Shown: in pieces, positions 8,839 to 18,929 of the stretch
Numbering within the stretch: position 1 is the stretch's first letter
Layout: each line of letters starts with the position of its first letter
Source of the DNA: Pseudoduganella flava
Lineage (GTDB): Bacteria; Pseudomonadota; Gammaproteobacteria; Burkholderiales; Burkholderiaceae_D
Assembly (NCBI RefSeq): GCF_007830495.1
Contig: NZ_VLKW01000006.1
Span: 182,095 to 246,094, forward strand
Direction: 5' to 3'
Length of the DNA: 64,000 bases
Translations under genes and position numbers: made by a program
The notes under the pieces: model-generated
The model's database searches: none
What the model was told of the DNA's origin: nothing
Seen by the model: only the letters and a program-made list of their open reading frames with translations

Positions 8839-8856
8839 CTTGCCAGCGCAGCGGTG

Positions 8857-11835
8857 TCAGTCGCGCGAGCGCCGGCGGAGCATCAGCAATGTCCCGCCGA
8901 GCATCAGCAGCAGCCATGCCTGCGGCTCCGGGACAGCGGATACACCAAGCGCGTAGGTGAAGTTCAGCCCCGCCGAGCCGTCGATCGTGAAGCCAGCGGT
9001 AACGAGCAGGTCGTGGTTACCAGCGAGCAGCATGCCCAGCGTGACGACATCGTCGCTGAAGAACGCCTGCGCGGCATCCAGGTTCGCGAACGAACGGGCG
9101 AATACTTCGGTACCGTGGTCGCTGATCGTCAGTGTCATGCGGCCTGTGCCTTCGGCAGCCCAGCTTGGATAGAGCTCGGCGTCAAGCAAGCCCAGTTGCA
9201 GGTAGCCTTTGGTAGTCGTGTCGAACTGGAAATTTGCGCTCGTGACGACGTTGTAGTCCAGCACATTGCCACCGACGCCGGTCATCGTTCCGATCCCGAC
9301 GACGCGGCTGTCTGCAAACGCGCCTGCCACTCGCGGTGTCGCGCTGAAGGCGGCTGCGGCAGTCGCGGCATCGGGCGCCCCGGTCGCAAACGAGAGGTTA
9401 TTGAACATCATGGGTTGCATGACTTCCAAAGCACCGCCCACATTGGCGGACGTGGCGACGTCGGCATGGTCGCTACCGATACTGGTCCGCGCGGTGGTGG
9501 AGACGCGCTCCCCGCCGGCACCAAGCGACACGCTGTTTGCCAGAACCGAGCCCGTCTTCGCAAATGCGCCGGCGCGCGCTGAATTGCTGGCGGCTCCCAG
9601 CGCGCTGGAATGCGCGCGAACCTCGGCTTGGCCAGCTTGCACGTGCGCTTCGGCTAGCGTGGGGCCATTGCCGCCCGCCGCTTCCGCAGTCGCGACTCCC
9701 TTGGTTGAAGCGTCGTCGGAATAGGCCGATGCCACGGCACTCGCTGAGCCGTTCGACAGCGCGCGCGCGTGCGCCTCGGCGTTGGCGCTGCGCGGATATG
9801 GAGCATTTGCATAGTTGTCGCCGGTACCTGCGGTCGCTTGCGCCACGCTGGATGCTGACCGATCCGCTTGCACGGTGCTGCGCGCGACCGCTTCGCCGCC
9901 GTGGTTGATAAGCGTGGGGACACCGGTGGTCCACCCGCCCTGGACCAGCACGTTTCCGGTTGCGCTGCCGCCCGCCTTGGCAGCCTTCAGGTCCAGCACG
10001 CCCTCGGCCGCGCCGCCATTCCCGGGCGTGCCGCGCGGTCCGGTGCTGCGGCCGCCCCATCCGCCTACAGCCTGCACCTTCACGGCGATTGAATTTGCCC
10101 GTGTATCGTTCAGCACCAGCCGCGAGACCGCCCCACCGCCGGAGCCCGCCAGACCATTCGCGCTGCCGCCGCCCGCGCCGGCCGCCGCTGTCTGCGTCAG
10201 CTCCAGCGCTCCGCTCGTTGAGCCGCTGACAGCGTTGACCAGCGTGATGTCACTGCCCGCGCCGCCTGCAGCGCCGGCGGTGCCGACGCCGCCCATGCCG
10301 CCCTGCGCGGTGACGCTGGCCACAGCGCCGCCGCCATCGCTGTGGCTTGCGGCGCTGACCAGGGCCGCAGCGCCGTGACCGGCACTGCGGTTCGCTCCGG
10401 ACGCATCCGCGCCGGCACCACCCGTCGCCCGCGCCGTTGCCGTCGCAGTGCCCGTTACCGCATTGCTGAGCGCGTTAGCCGACGCCAGGCCGCCATCGGC
10501 ACCCGTGCCTGCGCCCCCCGCGCCACCGCTGGCTTCCGCCGTGACGGTTGCGGCACCCTGCAGGCTGCGGCCATTGGCAACTGCCGCGGCCGCGCCGCCA
10601 TTGGCGCCGGCGGCAGCGGTCCCTGCACCGCCGGCCCCGCCGTCGCCGCGCGATGTCAACGTCAGCGCCCCTTTCGAGACCACTTCCGCGCTTGCGCGGC
10701 CTGCGCCGGCGGCTGCTGCGATACCGCCATTGGTGGCTCCGCCGTTGCCGCCCCTGCCGCGCACGGTCGCGGTTACTCTGGACGCTAGTCGCTCGTCAAG
10801 CACCATGTTCATCTGCGCGTTGCCACCTCGACCCGCCGTTGCGCCCTCGCTGGCGCCGCCCTTGCCACCGATGGCTGCCCAATCGAGCGTAAGGGCACCG
10901 CTCGTGGTAACGGACGCCGGATTACGCAAGCTCACATCGCCACCCGCCGCGCCGGCGGCGCCGGCATTGCCATTGCCTCCCGCGCCACCGATCACGGCCA
11001 AATGACCCGTCGCATCGGCCGTGCCGGCATTACCCTGATAGGTGGCGCTCGCACTGCCCGCTTCACCGCCACGATAGCCGATCCCGGAGCCTGCCCCGCC
11101 GGCGCCACCTTCCGCCTGCACCGAGGCATGCCATTCGGATCCCCCGTTGCTGATGACCATGCTGCTCGCGGCGCCGCCAACGGCGCCGTTACCGGCATCG
11201 AGCGCGTCTCCTCCCGCGCCGCCGGTAGCGCTGGAATCGCCGCCAAGGTAGCCCGCTTGACCTTCCAGTGCCAGCGTACTCACTGCGGACCCCGCCACGC
11301 CGGCAATGCGGCCGGCACCGCCGGCGCCGCCTGTTGCCGTCGATTGCAGGTGGAAGTAAACCGCTGTTGACGTGGCTGCGACGGTAAATGTTGCATCGCC
11401 ACCCGCCCCGCCCGCTGCACCCGCGCCACCGACAGCCGGGTTCCCGGCATGACCGCCGGTTCCCCCATAGACCGAGAGATAGCGCGCAGTGTCCGCGCTG
11501 ATATTGCGGCTGGATGTGGCACGCAACGTTGCGTTGCCGCCCCTGCCGCCCGCTCCCGCACTCCCGGCGACTGCCGCGCCATTGCCGCCTTTGCCGCCAC
11601 TGCCCCCGTTCAGTGTCGCGTACGAAGCGAACGTCGCCAGGTCGATCGTCTGTTCGACGCTTTGGCCGTTGCCGCCGTCGGTCCCTTTCGCTCCGGCCGT
11701 AGTCCCGTCCACTCCAGGGGTACCAGGCGTCCCCGTAATCGTGCCGGCATACGCCTGGTTGATGACCACAGCCAACAGCAGCGGTACGAGCACCTTCGTG
11801 CTGCGGGAAAAGGGGGATGACGGATATGTGCTCAT
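8857..11835 (-). CDS. Gly/Asn-rich repeat surface protein with PEP-CTERM sorting signal (copy 3)
   Basis: The product is 992 residues from the ATG at 11835, exactly the length of copy 1 although the sequences have diverged widely. It has a signal peptide ending NQAYA (residue 30), a long Gly/Ala/Asn repeat region (GGAGGAG, GGNG, TGGAG units), the same C-terminal globular domain (LQLGLLDAELYPSW, FANLDAAQAFFSDDVVTLG), and a PEP-CTERM tail at 968-992 (VPEPQAW, hydrophobic helix, RRRSRD). An AAAGG site lies ten bases before the chosen ATG; an ATG three codons earlier is too close to it. Export and exosortase-dependent surface sorting follow from the signals. Role in adhesion or matrix is inferred. 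Confidence 0.87.
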   Translation of the reverse strand: MSTYPSSPFSRSTKVLVPLLLAVVINQAYAGTITGTPGTPGVDGTTAGAKGTDGGNGQSVEQTIDLATFASYATLNGGSGGKGGNGAAVAGSAGAGGRGGNATLRATSSRNISADTARYLSVYGGTGGHAGNPAVGGAGAAGGAGGDATFTVAATSTAVYFHLQSTATGGAGGAGRIAGVAGSAVSTLALEGQAGYLGGDSSATGGAGGDALDAGNGAVGGAASSMVISNGGSEWHASVQAEGGAGGAGSGIGYRGGEAGSASATYQGNAGTADATGHLAVIGGAGGNGNAGAAGAAGGDVSLRNPASVTTSGALTLDWAAIGGKGGASEGATAGRGGNAQMNMVLDERLASRVTATVRGRGGNGGATNGGIAAAAGAGRASAEVVSKGALTLTSRGDGGAGGAGTAAAGANGGAAAAVANGRSLQGAATVTAEASGGAGGAGTGADGGLASANALSNAVTGTATATARATGGAGADASGANRSAGHGAAALVSAASHSDGGGAVASVTAQGGMGGVGTAGAAGGAGSDITLVNAVSGSTSGALELTQTAAAGAGGGSANGLAGSGGGAVSRLVLNDTRANSIAVKVQAVGGWGGRSTGPRGTPGNGGAAEGVLDLKAAKAGGSATGNVLVQGGWTTGVPTLINHGGEAVARSTVQADRSASSVAQATAGTGDNYANAPYPRSANAEAHARALSNGSASAVASAYSDDASTKGVATAEAAGGNGPTLAEAHVQAGQAEVRAHSSALGAASNSARAGAFAKTGSVLANSVSLGAGGERVSTTARTSIGSDHADVATSANVGGALEVMQPMMFNNLSFATGAPDAATAAAAFSATPRVAGAFADSRVVGIGTMTGVGGNVLDYNVVTSANFQFDTTTKGYLQLGLLDAELYPSWAAEGTGRMTLTISDHGTEVFARSFANLDAAQAFFSDDVVTLGMLLAGNHDLLVTAGFTIDGSAGLNFTYALGVSAVPEPQAWLLLMLGGTLLMLRRRSRD

Positions 11836-12090
11836 GTGCTGCATACCTTTCGAAATGGGGGCTTTCAAGGGAAACGCCGTATTGCGATGCGGACACGCAC
11901 GCTGCGCCATTATTCTATTATGTTTAAGGCATGTAAATATGCTAATAATTGGTAGCAAGGCGCAAGTCGCCCTGGTGGCGGGACCGGAACTGGCGCGACG
12001 GCGGCGGGACGCGCTGCCATCGCGTTTGCTGCCAGGCTCATCCGTACAAGCAAGCTGTGCCGGTACTTGCAAGCTCAGGCGACAGCGCCA

Positions 12091-12116
12091 AAAAAAAACG
12101 GACCGCGAAGGTCCGT
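12091..12116 (-). terminator. Terminator of ettA
   Basis: On the minus strand ACGGACC pairs with GGTCCGT across a five-base loop and is followed by eight or more T residues, 25 bases after the ettA stop. Confidence 0.9.
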
Positions 12117-12140
12117 TTTCTCTGTGCATGGCGCCGCGTC

Positions 12141-13808
<1,668 letters not shown>

Positions 13809-13989
13809 TGAGAAAGTCTCGAATTAGAGGGGGATGACTTGAAAGGTCAACAAGGATACGCCAAACGGTGCGCCAGGGCTAGCCGGGCGCCCGTCCCGGC
13901 AGGCCGGCATAGGATGAGTTGTACTTAATAACTAATTGTATCCCAAAAGCAATTAGCGATAAAATAACGCTTTTGCCCGGATCATCAAG

Positions 13990-14946
13990 ATGGAAAAGTT
14001 TGCGTTCGTTGCCGCCTCGGCAACGCTGCTCAGTGCCTGCGGTGGTGGTGGCGGCGGCGATGCCGCCGCGCCGTCGACGCCCACGCCCCCACCGCAGACG
14101 GCAGCCACGGTCAACGTGTCGGAGGCCGTGTCGCGCCTGCTGTTCACCGACCGCACCGCCAGCGGCCTGGCATCGAACGACGGCTATCTCGGCACGGCGA
14201 CACTGATCGTCAAGGCCGATGAATCGTATCCATTCGTCGTGGGCAGCAACCGCGGCGCGACGGCCGTCACGCGCGTGGTCAGCCTGATGGAACTGGGCAC
14301 GGACGGCCGCCTGATTCGAAAGCTGCAGTGGAAGCTGCACTTCGACGCGGCCCGCAAGCCGATCGGGATCGCCGTCACGGACATCAGCGGCGATTACCGC
14401 GGCTGCGTGGCCGTCGACAACGTCCCCGCGTTGCCGGGTGCCGCCAGCGGGAGCGGCGTGTACGCTGCCGGCACCCGGGGCAGCTATACGGAAGGGTACA
14501 AGGACGGCAGCTTCGGCCACCAGTGCTCCGCCACCGCGGGCGGCAGCGCGCAGGTGGCCTGGACCGTTCAGCAAGGCACGGTCGAGCCGTACGCCTGCCT
14601 GACCTTGCCTGCCGCGGACGGCACGCCGCTCCTGCAGGTGTGCAGCTCGGGCAGCGCGGGCGAGACGCTGTTCGTCCGCAAGCTCGCGTCGGACGGCACG
14701 TCGCACGTCGACTACCGCGGTACCGGCGCGAATCGTCCCGTGTTCCCGCCGGCAGGCGCCGTGAACCCGCGCGATTATTGGTACGGCAATGTATGGCGTC
14801 CGCTGGACGGCTATGTCTACCAAAGCTACGAGCAGGTCAAGTTCGCGACACAGGAGGAGTGCCGCAACCAGACGACCATCGACTGGCGCGCGACGTACTC
14901 CGCAACCAATATCGGGTGGATGTGCTCGCGCGTGATCGCGCACTGA
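13990..14946 (+). CDS. Hypothetical lipoprotein, 318 residues
   Basis: The product starts with a lipoprotein signal peptide and lipobox LSAC (Cys at 17) followed by a glycine stretch and a Pro/Thr-rich linker to about residue 38, typical for outer-membrane-anchored lipoproteins of this group. The remaining ~280 residues contain six further cysteines that could form disulfides and recurring beta-type segments. I do not recognise the domain. It is transcribed divergently from ettA, with a 180-bp gap, and converges on rarD. Real gene by codon usage and lipobox; function unknown. Confidence 0.75.
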   Translation: MEKFAFVAASATLLSACGGGGGGDAAAPSTPTPPPQTAATVNVSEAVSRLLFTDRTASGLASNDGYLGTATLIVKADESYPFVVGSNRGATAVTRVVSLMELGTDGRLIRKLQWKLHFDAARKPIGIAVTDISGDYRGCVAVDNVPALPGAASGSGVYAAGTRGSYTEGYKDGSFGHQCSATAGGSAQVAWTVQQGTVEPYACLTLPAADGTPLLQVCSSGSAGETLFVRKLASDGTSHVDYRGTGANRPVFPPAGAVNPRDYWYGNVWRPLDGYVYQSYEQVKFATQEECRNQTTIDWRATYSATNIGWMCSRVIAH

Positions 14947-14971
14947 CGAGGGGGGCGCGCCGGCCGCCAGC

Positions 14972-15853
14972 CTAGGCGGCCAGCGGCCGGCGTTGCATCC
15001 ACAGCCCTTCCATCACGTACAGCGCGAGCGCCATCCAGATCACCGCGAAGCCGGCCAGCCGCGCGCTGGAAAACGTCTCGTGGAACACCATCAGCCCCAG
15101 CACCATCTGGATCGTCGGCGCGATGTACTGCAGCATGCCGACGACGGACAGCGGGATCTGGCGCGCGCCCGAGGCGAACAGCAGCAGCGGGATCGCCGTG
15201 ATCGGCCCGGCGGCGACGAGCAGCGCGCGCGTGCTGTCCGACGGGGTGTTGAGGAAGGTATTCGCGCCGTGTACCGTCAGCCAGATCACGTAGCCGGCGG
15301 CGAGCGGGAACAGCAGCAGCGTTTCGAACGACAGCCCTTCCAGCGCGGCCAATGCGGCCGTCTTGCGCAGCAGGCCGTAGGCGCCGAACGAGGCGGCCAG
15401 CAGCAGCGCGATCCACGGCAGCTGGCCCGCTTGCCACGTGAGCCACGCGACACCTGCGGCGGCCACGCCGATCGCGGCCCACTGGCCGGGCCGCAGCCGT
15501 TCCTTCAGCACGACAAGGCCCAGCAGCACGTTGATCAGCGGCGTGATGAAGTAACCGAGGCTGGCGTCCAGCACGTGGCCGTTGTTGACGGCCCAGATAT
15601 AGATGCCCCAGTTGGCCGACAACAGCAGCGCGCTGGCGACGAACGTGCCGATGACCTTCGGCTTGCCCAGCACGTCCGGCAGCCATTTCCACTGGCCCCG
15701 CACGGTCAGCACGATGGCAAGGAACAGCAGCGACCACACCATCCGGTGCGCCAGGATCTCGACGGGAGGCACCTCGCCGATCGCGTGGAAGTACAGCGGG
15801 AACAGGCCCCAGACGAGGAAAGCCGCCGTCGTATTGAGCACGCCGCCGTTCAT
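14972..15853 (-). CDS. rarD: EamA family transporter RarD
   Basis: The 293-residue product is an inner-membrane protein with about ten hydrophobic helices arranged as two EamA/DMT halves. Recognisable RarD segments are GVLNTTAAFLVWGLFPLYF at the N-terminus, HRMVWSLLFL near 38-47, NWGIYIWAVNNGHVLDASLGYFITPL and SVVGMLQYIAPTIQM. Length is close to E. coli RarD (296). RarD was named for chloramphenicol sensitivity; the transported substrate is not known. The ATG overlaps the stop of the upstream acetyltransferase gene as ATGA, so the pair is translationally coupled. Confidence 0.92.
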   Translation of the reverse strand: MNGGVLNTTAAFLVWGLFPLYFHAIGEVPPVEILAHRMVWSLLFLAIVLTVRGQWKWLPDVLGKPKVIGTFVASALLLSANWGIYIWAVNNGHVLDASLGYFITPLINVLLGLVVLKERLRPGQWAAIGVAAAGVAWLTWQAGQLPWIALLLAASFGAYGLLRKTAALAALEGLSFETLLLFPLAAGYVIWLTVHGANTFLNTPSDSTRALLVAAGPITAIPLLLFASGARQIPLSVVGMLQYIAPTIQMVLGLMVFHETFSSARLAGFAVIWMALALYVMEGLWMQRRPLAA

Positions 15854-16284
15854 GCCAGCTCCAGGTGCAGGATCGGGTAAGGATTGCCGAACGGGTCGCG
15901 TTCCGAACGTCCGGCCGGCCGGAATCCCATACGGGCGTAGAAGCCGGCCGCTTGCGGATTTTGCTCGTTGACGTCCACGCGCGTCGCGCCGAGTGTGCGC
16001 GTGGCGAAGTCGACCAGGGCGCGGCCGGCGCCGCGACCGTGCTGGTCGGGGTGCACGAACAGCATCTCGATGGTGCCGTCGGCCACGCCGAGAAACGCGT
16101 ATGGCGCGCCGGCGCTGTCGCGCAGGCAGTACAGTGGCGCGAACGTGGCAAGCACGTCGCGCACGATCGGCACGAGGGCGGCGTAGGCTTCCTCGGACAG
16201 GAAATCGTGGGTGGCGAGAACGGCGGCGGACCACACGTCGAACAGGCGCGGCGCGTCGGCCGGGGTGGCTTGACTGATGTGCAT
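15850..16284 (-). CDS. GNAT family N-acetyltransferase, YjaB-like
   Basis: The 144-residue product is a single GNAT domain. The acetyl-CoA-binding motif is HGRGAGRALVDFA near residues 82-94, and the C-terminal VNEQNPQAAGFYARMGFRPAGRSERDPFGNPYPILHLEL matches E. coli YjaB almost segment by segment, as does WSAAVLATHDFLSEE at 18-32. The acceptor substrate is unknown. I start at 16284 (MHISQ), which aligns with the family N-terminus; an ATG nine codons upstream is possible. It overlaps rarD by four bases. Confidence 0.85.
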   Translation of the reverse strand: MHISQATPADAPRLFDVWSAAVLATHDFLSEEAYAALVPIVRDVLATFAPLYCLRDSAGAPYAFLGVADGTIEMLFVHPDQHGRGAGRALVDFATRTLGATRVDVNEQNPQAAGFYARMGFRPAGRSERDPFGNPYPILHLELA

Positions 16285-16408
16285 TTTCTTTCTTTCGAGA
16301 AGGCCGAACATACCATACCGGCGGCAATCCCGCAGGCCGGGCCAAACTTGCTTTTAATAGCCGACTGGACTATTGTGCAATGCGCCAAAACTTACTTCAG
16401 GTGCAATT

Positions 16409-18280
16409 TTGAGTGACAAGAAAAGCAGTCTCGCCGCGCTGACGCTGGCCGCGGTGGGCATCGTCTATGGTGACATCGGCACGAGCCCGCTCTATACGCT
16501 GAAAACCATCTTCGATCCGGAACATGGACTGGCATTGAACGAAGCGAACCTGCTGGGCATCGTTTCGCTGATCTTCTGGGGCCTGACGATCATCGTCTCG
16601 CTCAAATACGTGACCCTGGTGCTGCGCGCGGACAACCGCGGCGAAGGCGGCATCATGGCCCTGATGGCGCTGGCGCTGTCCTCCGTCACGCGCCGCTCCA
16701 GCTGGCAATTCCCGTTGATGGCACTGGGCGTGCTGGGCGCCACGATGTTCTACGGCGACAGCGTCGTGACGCCGGCGATCTCCGTGCTGGGCGCGATCGA
16801 GGGCCTGGAAGTCGCCGCGCCGGGGCTCGGGCGCTTCGTCGTGCCGCTGACGATCGTCGTGCTGGTTTCGCTGTACTCGGTGCAGCGCCATGGCACCGCC
16901 GGCATCGGCCGCTGGTTCGGCCCCGTGATGGTGCTGTGGTTCGCCGCGCTGGCGATCATGGGCATCCTCAACATCGTGCAGGCGCCAGGCATCCTGCGCG
17001 CGCTCAATCCGCTGTACGCGATCACCTTCCTGCTCGAGAACGGCCGCATCGCGTTCGTGGCGCTGGGCGCCGTCGTGCTGGCGTTCACCGGCGCCGAGGC
17101 GCTGTACGCGGACATGGGCCACTTCGGCAAGAAGCCGATCCGCATGGCGTGGTTCCTCGTCTGCTTCCCCGCGCTGGTGCTGAACTACTTCGGCCAGGGC
17201 GCATTGCTGCTGACGCGCCCCGATGCGATCGTCAATCCGTTCTTCCACATGCTGGGCAGCTGGAGCGTGTATCCGCTCGTCGTGCTGTCGACGATGGCGG
17301 CGGTGATCGCGTCGCAAGCGACGATTTCCGGCACGTTCTCGATGACCAAGCAGGCCATCGCGCTGGGGCTGCTGCCGCGCATGCGCGTGATGCACACGTC
17401 CGAACACCAGATCGGCCAGATCTACATCCCGGCCGTCAACTGGCTGCAGCTGATCGTCGTGCTGATCGCCGTCGTCGGCTTCGGCTCGTCCGACGAACTG
17501 GCCGGCGCCTACGGCATCGCGGTCTCCGCGACGATGCTGTGCACCACGGTGCTGACGTTCTTCGTGATCCGCTATCGCTGGCACCTGCCGCTGGCGCTGT
17601 GCATCCTCGCCACCGGCTTCTTCTTCGTCATCGACGTGGCGCTGTTCTCGGCCTGCACGCTGAAGCTGTTCCACGGCGGCTGGCTGCCGCTGTTGCTCGG
17701 TACCGCGCTGTTTACGATCATGCTGACGTGGCGCACCGGCCGCCAGCTGGTGTTCACGAACCTGGAAAAGCATGCGATTCCGCTGGAGGACTTCCTGTCT
17801 TCGCTGTTCGTCGCGCCGCCCGCGCGCGTGCCGGGCACCGCGATCTTCCTGCGCGGCGAGAGCGACGGCGTGCCCCATGCGATGCTGCACAACCTGTCGC
17901 ACAACAAGGTGCTGCACGAGCGCGTGGTGTTCTTCACGGTGCACATCCTGGAGGAGCCGTACGTGGCGCGGGCCGAGCAGGTGCGCATCACGGACCTGGG
18001 CCACCAGTGCTTCCAGGTCAACGTCAACTACGGCTTCAAGGACGAGCCGAACATCCCGGCGATCCTCGAGCTGTGCGCCGAGCATGGCCTGAAGTTCGAG
18101 ATGATGGAGACGTCGTTCTTCATCGCCCGCCAGACGGTGATCTCGACGCCGGGGCAGGGCATGGCGCCCTGGCGCGAGCACCTGTTCGTGGCGATGTCGC
18201 GCAACGCGCGTGCAGCCGCCGACTATTACCAGATCCCGCCGAACCGCGTGATCGAACTCGGTACGCAGGTGGAAATCTGA
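16409..18280 (+). CDS. kup: Low-affinity potassium transport system protein Kup
   Basis: The 623-residue product is a KUP/HAK/KT K+ uptake permease with about twelve transmembrane helices (to about 440) and a cytoplasmic C-terminal domain. The N-terminal ALTLAAVGIVYGDIGTSPLYTLKTIF is the family signature, and length matches E. coli Kup (622). The most likely start is the TTG at 16409, preceded by CAGGTG and giving the usual MSDKKSSLAALTL N-terminus; the frame is also open 12 codons further upstream with no better site. Kup takes up K+ with protons, especially in acid or hyperosmotic conditions. It is monocistronic and divergent from the yjaB-like/rarD pair. Confidence 0.93.
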   Translation: MSDKKSSLAALTLAAVGIVYGDIGTSPLYTLKTIFDPEHGLALNEANLLGIVSLIFWGLTIIVSLKYVTLVLRADNRGEGGIMALMALALSSVTRRSSWQFPLMALGVLGATMFYGDSVVTPAISVLGAIEGLEVAAPGLGRFVVPLTIVVLVSLYSVQRHGTAGIGRWFGPVMVLWFAALAIMGILNIVQAPGILRALNPLYAITFLLENGRIAFVALGAVVLAFTGAEALYADMGHFGKKPIRMAWFLVCFPALVLNYFGQGALLLTRPDAIVNPFFHMLGSWSVYPLVVLSTMAAVIASQATISGTFSMTKQAIALGLLPRMRVMHTSEHQIGQIYIPAVNWLQLIVVLIAVVGFGSSDELAGAYGIAVSATMLCTTVLTFFVIRYRWHLPLALCILATGFFFVIDVALFSACTLKLFHGGWLPLLLGTALFTIMLTWRTGRQLVFTNLEKHAIPLEDFLSSLFVAPPARVPGTAIFLRGESDGVPHAMLHNLSHNKVLHERVVFFTVHILEEPYVARAEQVRITDLGHQCFQVNVNYGFKDEPNIPAILELCAEHGLKFEMMETSFFIARQTVISTPGQGMAPWREHLFVAMSRNARAAADYYQIPPNRVIELGTQVEI

Positions 18281-18413
18281 CGCCCGAATTTTGTAAAGAA
18301 TTGTTTTGACGGCAGAGCGCCAGTGGCAGTCTGTTACACTTGGCGCTTTGTTCGCGCGGCAAGCGCGTGCCGATCATCCAACCGTTTTTCATCCTTACAG
18401 CAAGAGTGACCAC

Positions 18414-18875
18414 ATGAAATCGATGTTCCAAATTCTCGCGACCCTGGCTTGCGCGCTGGCCCTGACCGCCTGCGGCGGCGGTGGCGACGACGACACCACG
18501 CCAACCACCGTCACCGAACCGCAATTCACGAAGGTCGACCTGACCGTCGGCACCGGTATCGAAGCGATCGGCGGCGACGTGGTGACGGTCGCCTACACGG
18601 GCTGGCTGTACGACAGCACAAAGACGGATGCGAAGGGCACGCAGTTCGACCAGGCCACGGCCACCAGCCCGTTCACCTTCCAGCTGGGCAAAGGCGTCGT
18701 GATCCAGGGTTGGGACCAGGGCGTGCTGGGCATGAAGGTCGGCGGCAAGCGCCGCCTGATCGTGCCGTCGACCCTCGCCTACGGCAAGGCGGAGCAGACG
18801 ACCGCCAGTGGCGTGAAGATCGCTGCCAACTCGACGCTCGTGTTCGAAGTCGAAGTGTTGGCGATCAAGCGCTGA
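18414..18875 (+). CDS. FKBP-type peptidyl-prolyl isomerase lipoprotein
   Basis: The 153-residue product has a lipoprotein signal (LALTAC, Cys near 20) with a Gly/Asp-rich linker, and then one FKBP domain: VTVAYTGWLYD, the FQLGKGVVIQGWDQGVLGMKVGGKRRLIVPSTLAYG core and a final STLVFEVEVLAIKR. The conserved active-site Asp of VxYTGxLxD, Phe and Trp positions are present. It should catalyse cis-trans proline isomerisation in the periplasm or at the membrane. The first ATG of the frame is too far upstream; the ATG at 18414 begins the signal peptide. Confidence 0.9.
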   Translation: MKSMFQILATLACALALTACGGGGDDDTTPTTVTEPQFTKVDLTVGTGIEAIGGDVVTVAYTGWLYDSTKTDAKGTQFDQATATSPFTFQLGKGVVIQGWDQGVLGMKVGGKRRLIVPSTLAYGKAEQTTASGVKIAANSTLVFEVEVLAIKR

Positions 18876-18893
18876 TCGGCGCATCGTCGAAAA

Positions 18894-18922
18894 ATGGCGG
18901 CCTGCGGGCCGCCATTTTTTTT
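18894..18922. terminator. Terminator between the FKBP gene and the MacB-like permease
   Basis: ATGGCGGCC pairs with GGCCGCCAT around a four-base loop, with eight T residues after it on the plus strand and five A residues before it. It can serve both converging genes. Confidence 0.88.
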
Positions 18923-18929
18923 GCCGCCG

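Noticed and set aside
16373..16408. Upstream TTG as the start of kup
   Set aside because: It adds 12 residues absent from the family and has a worse ribosome binding site than the TTG at 16409.
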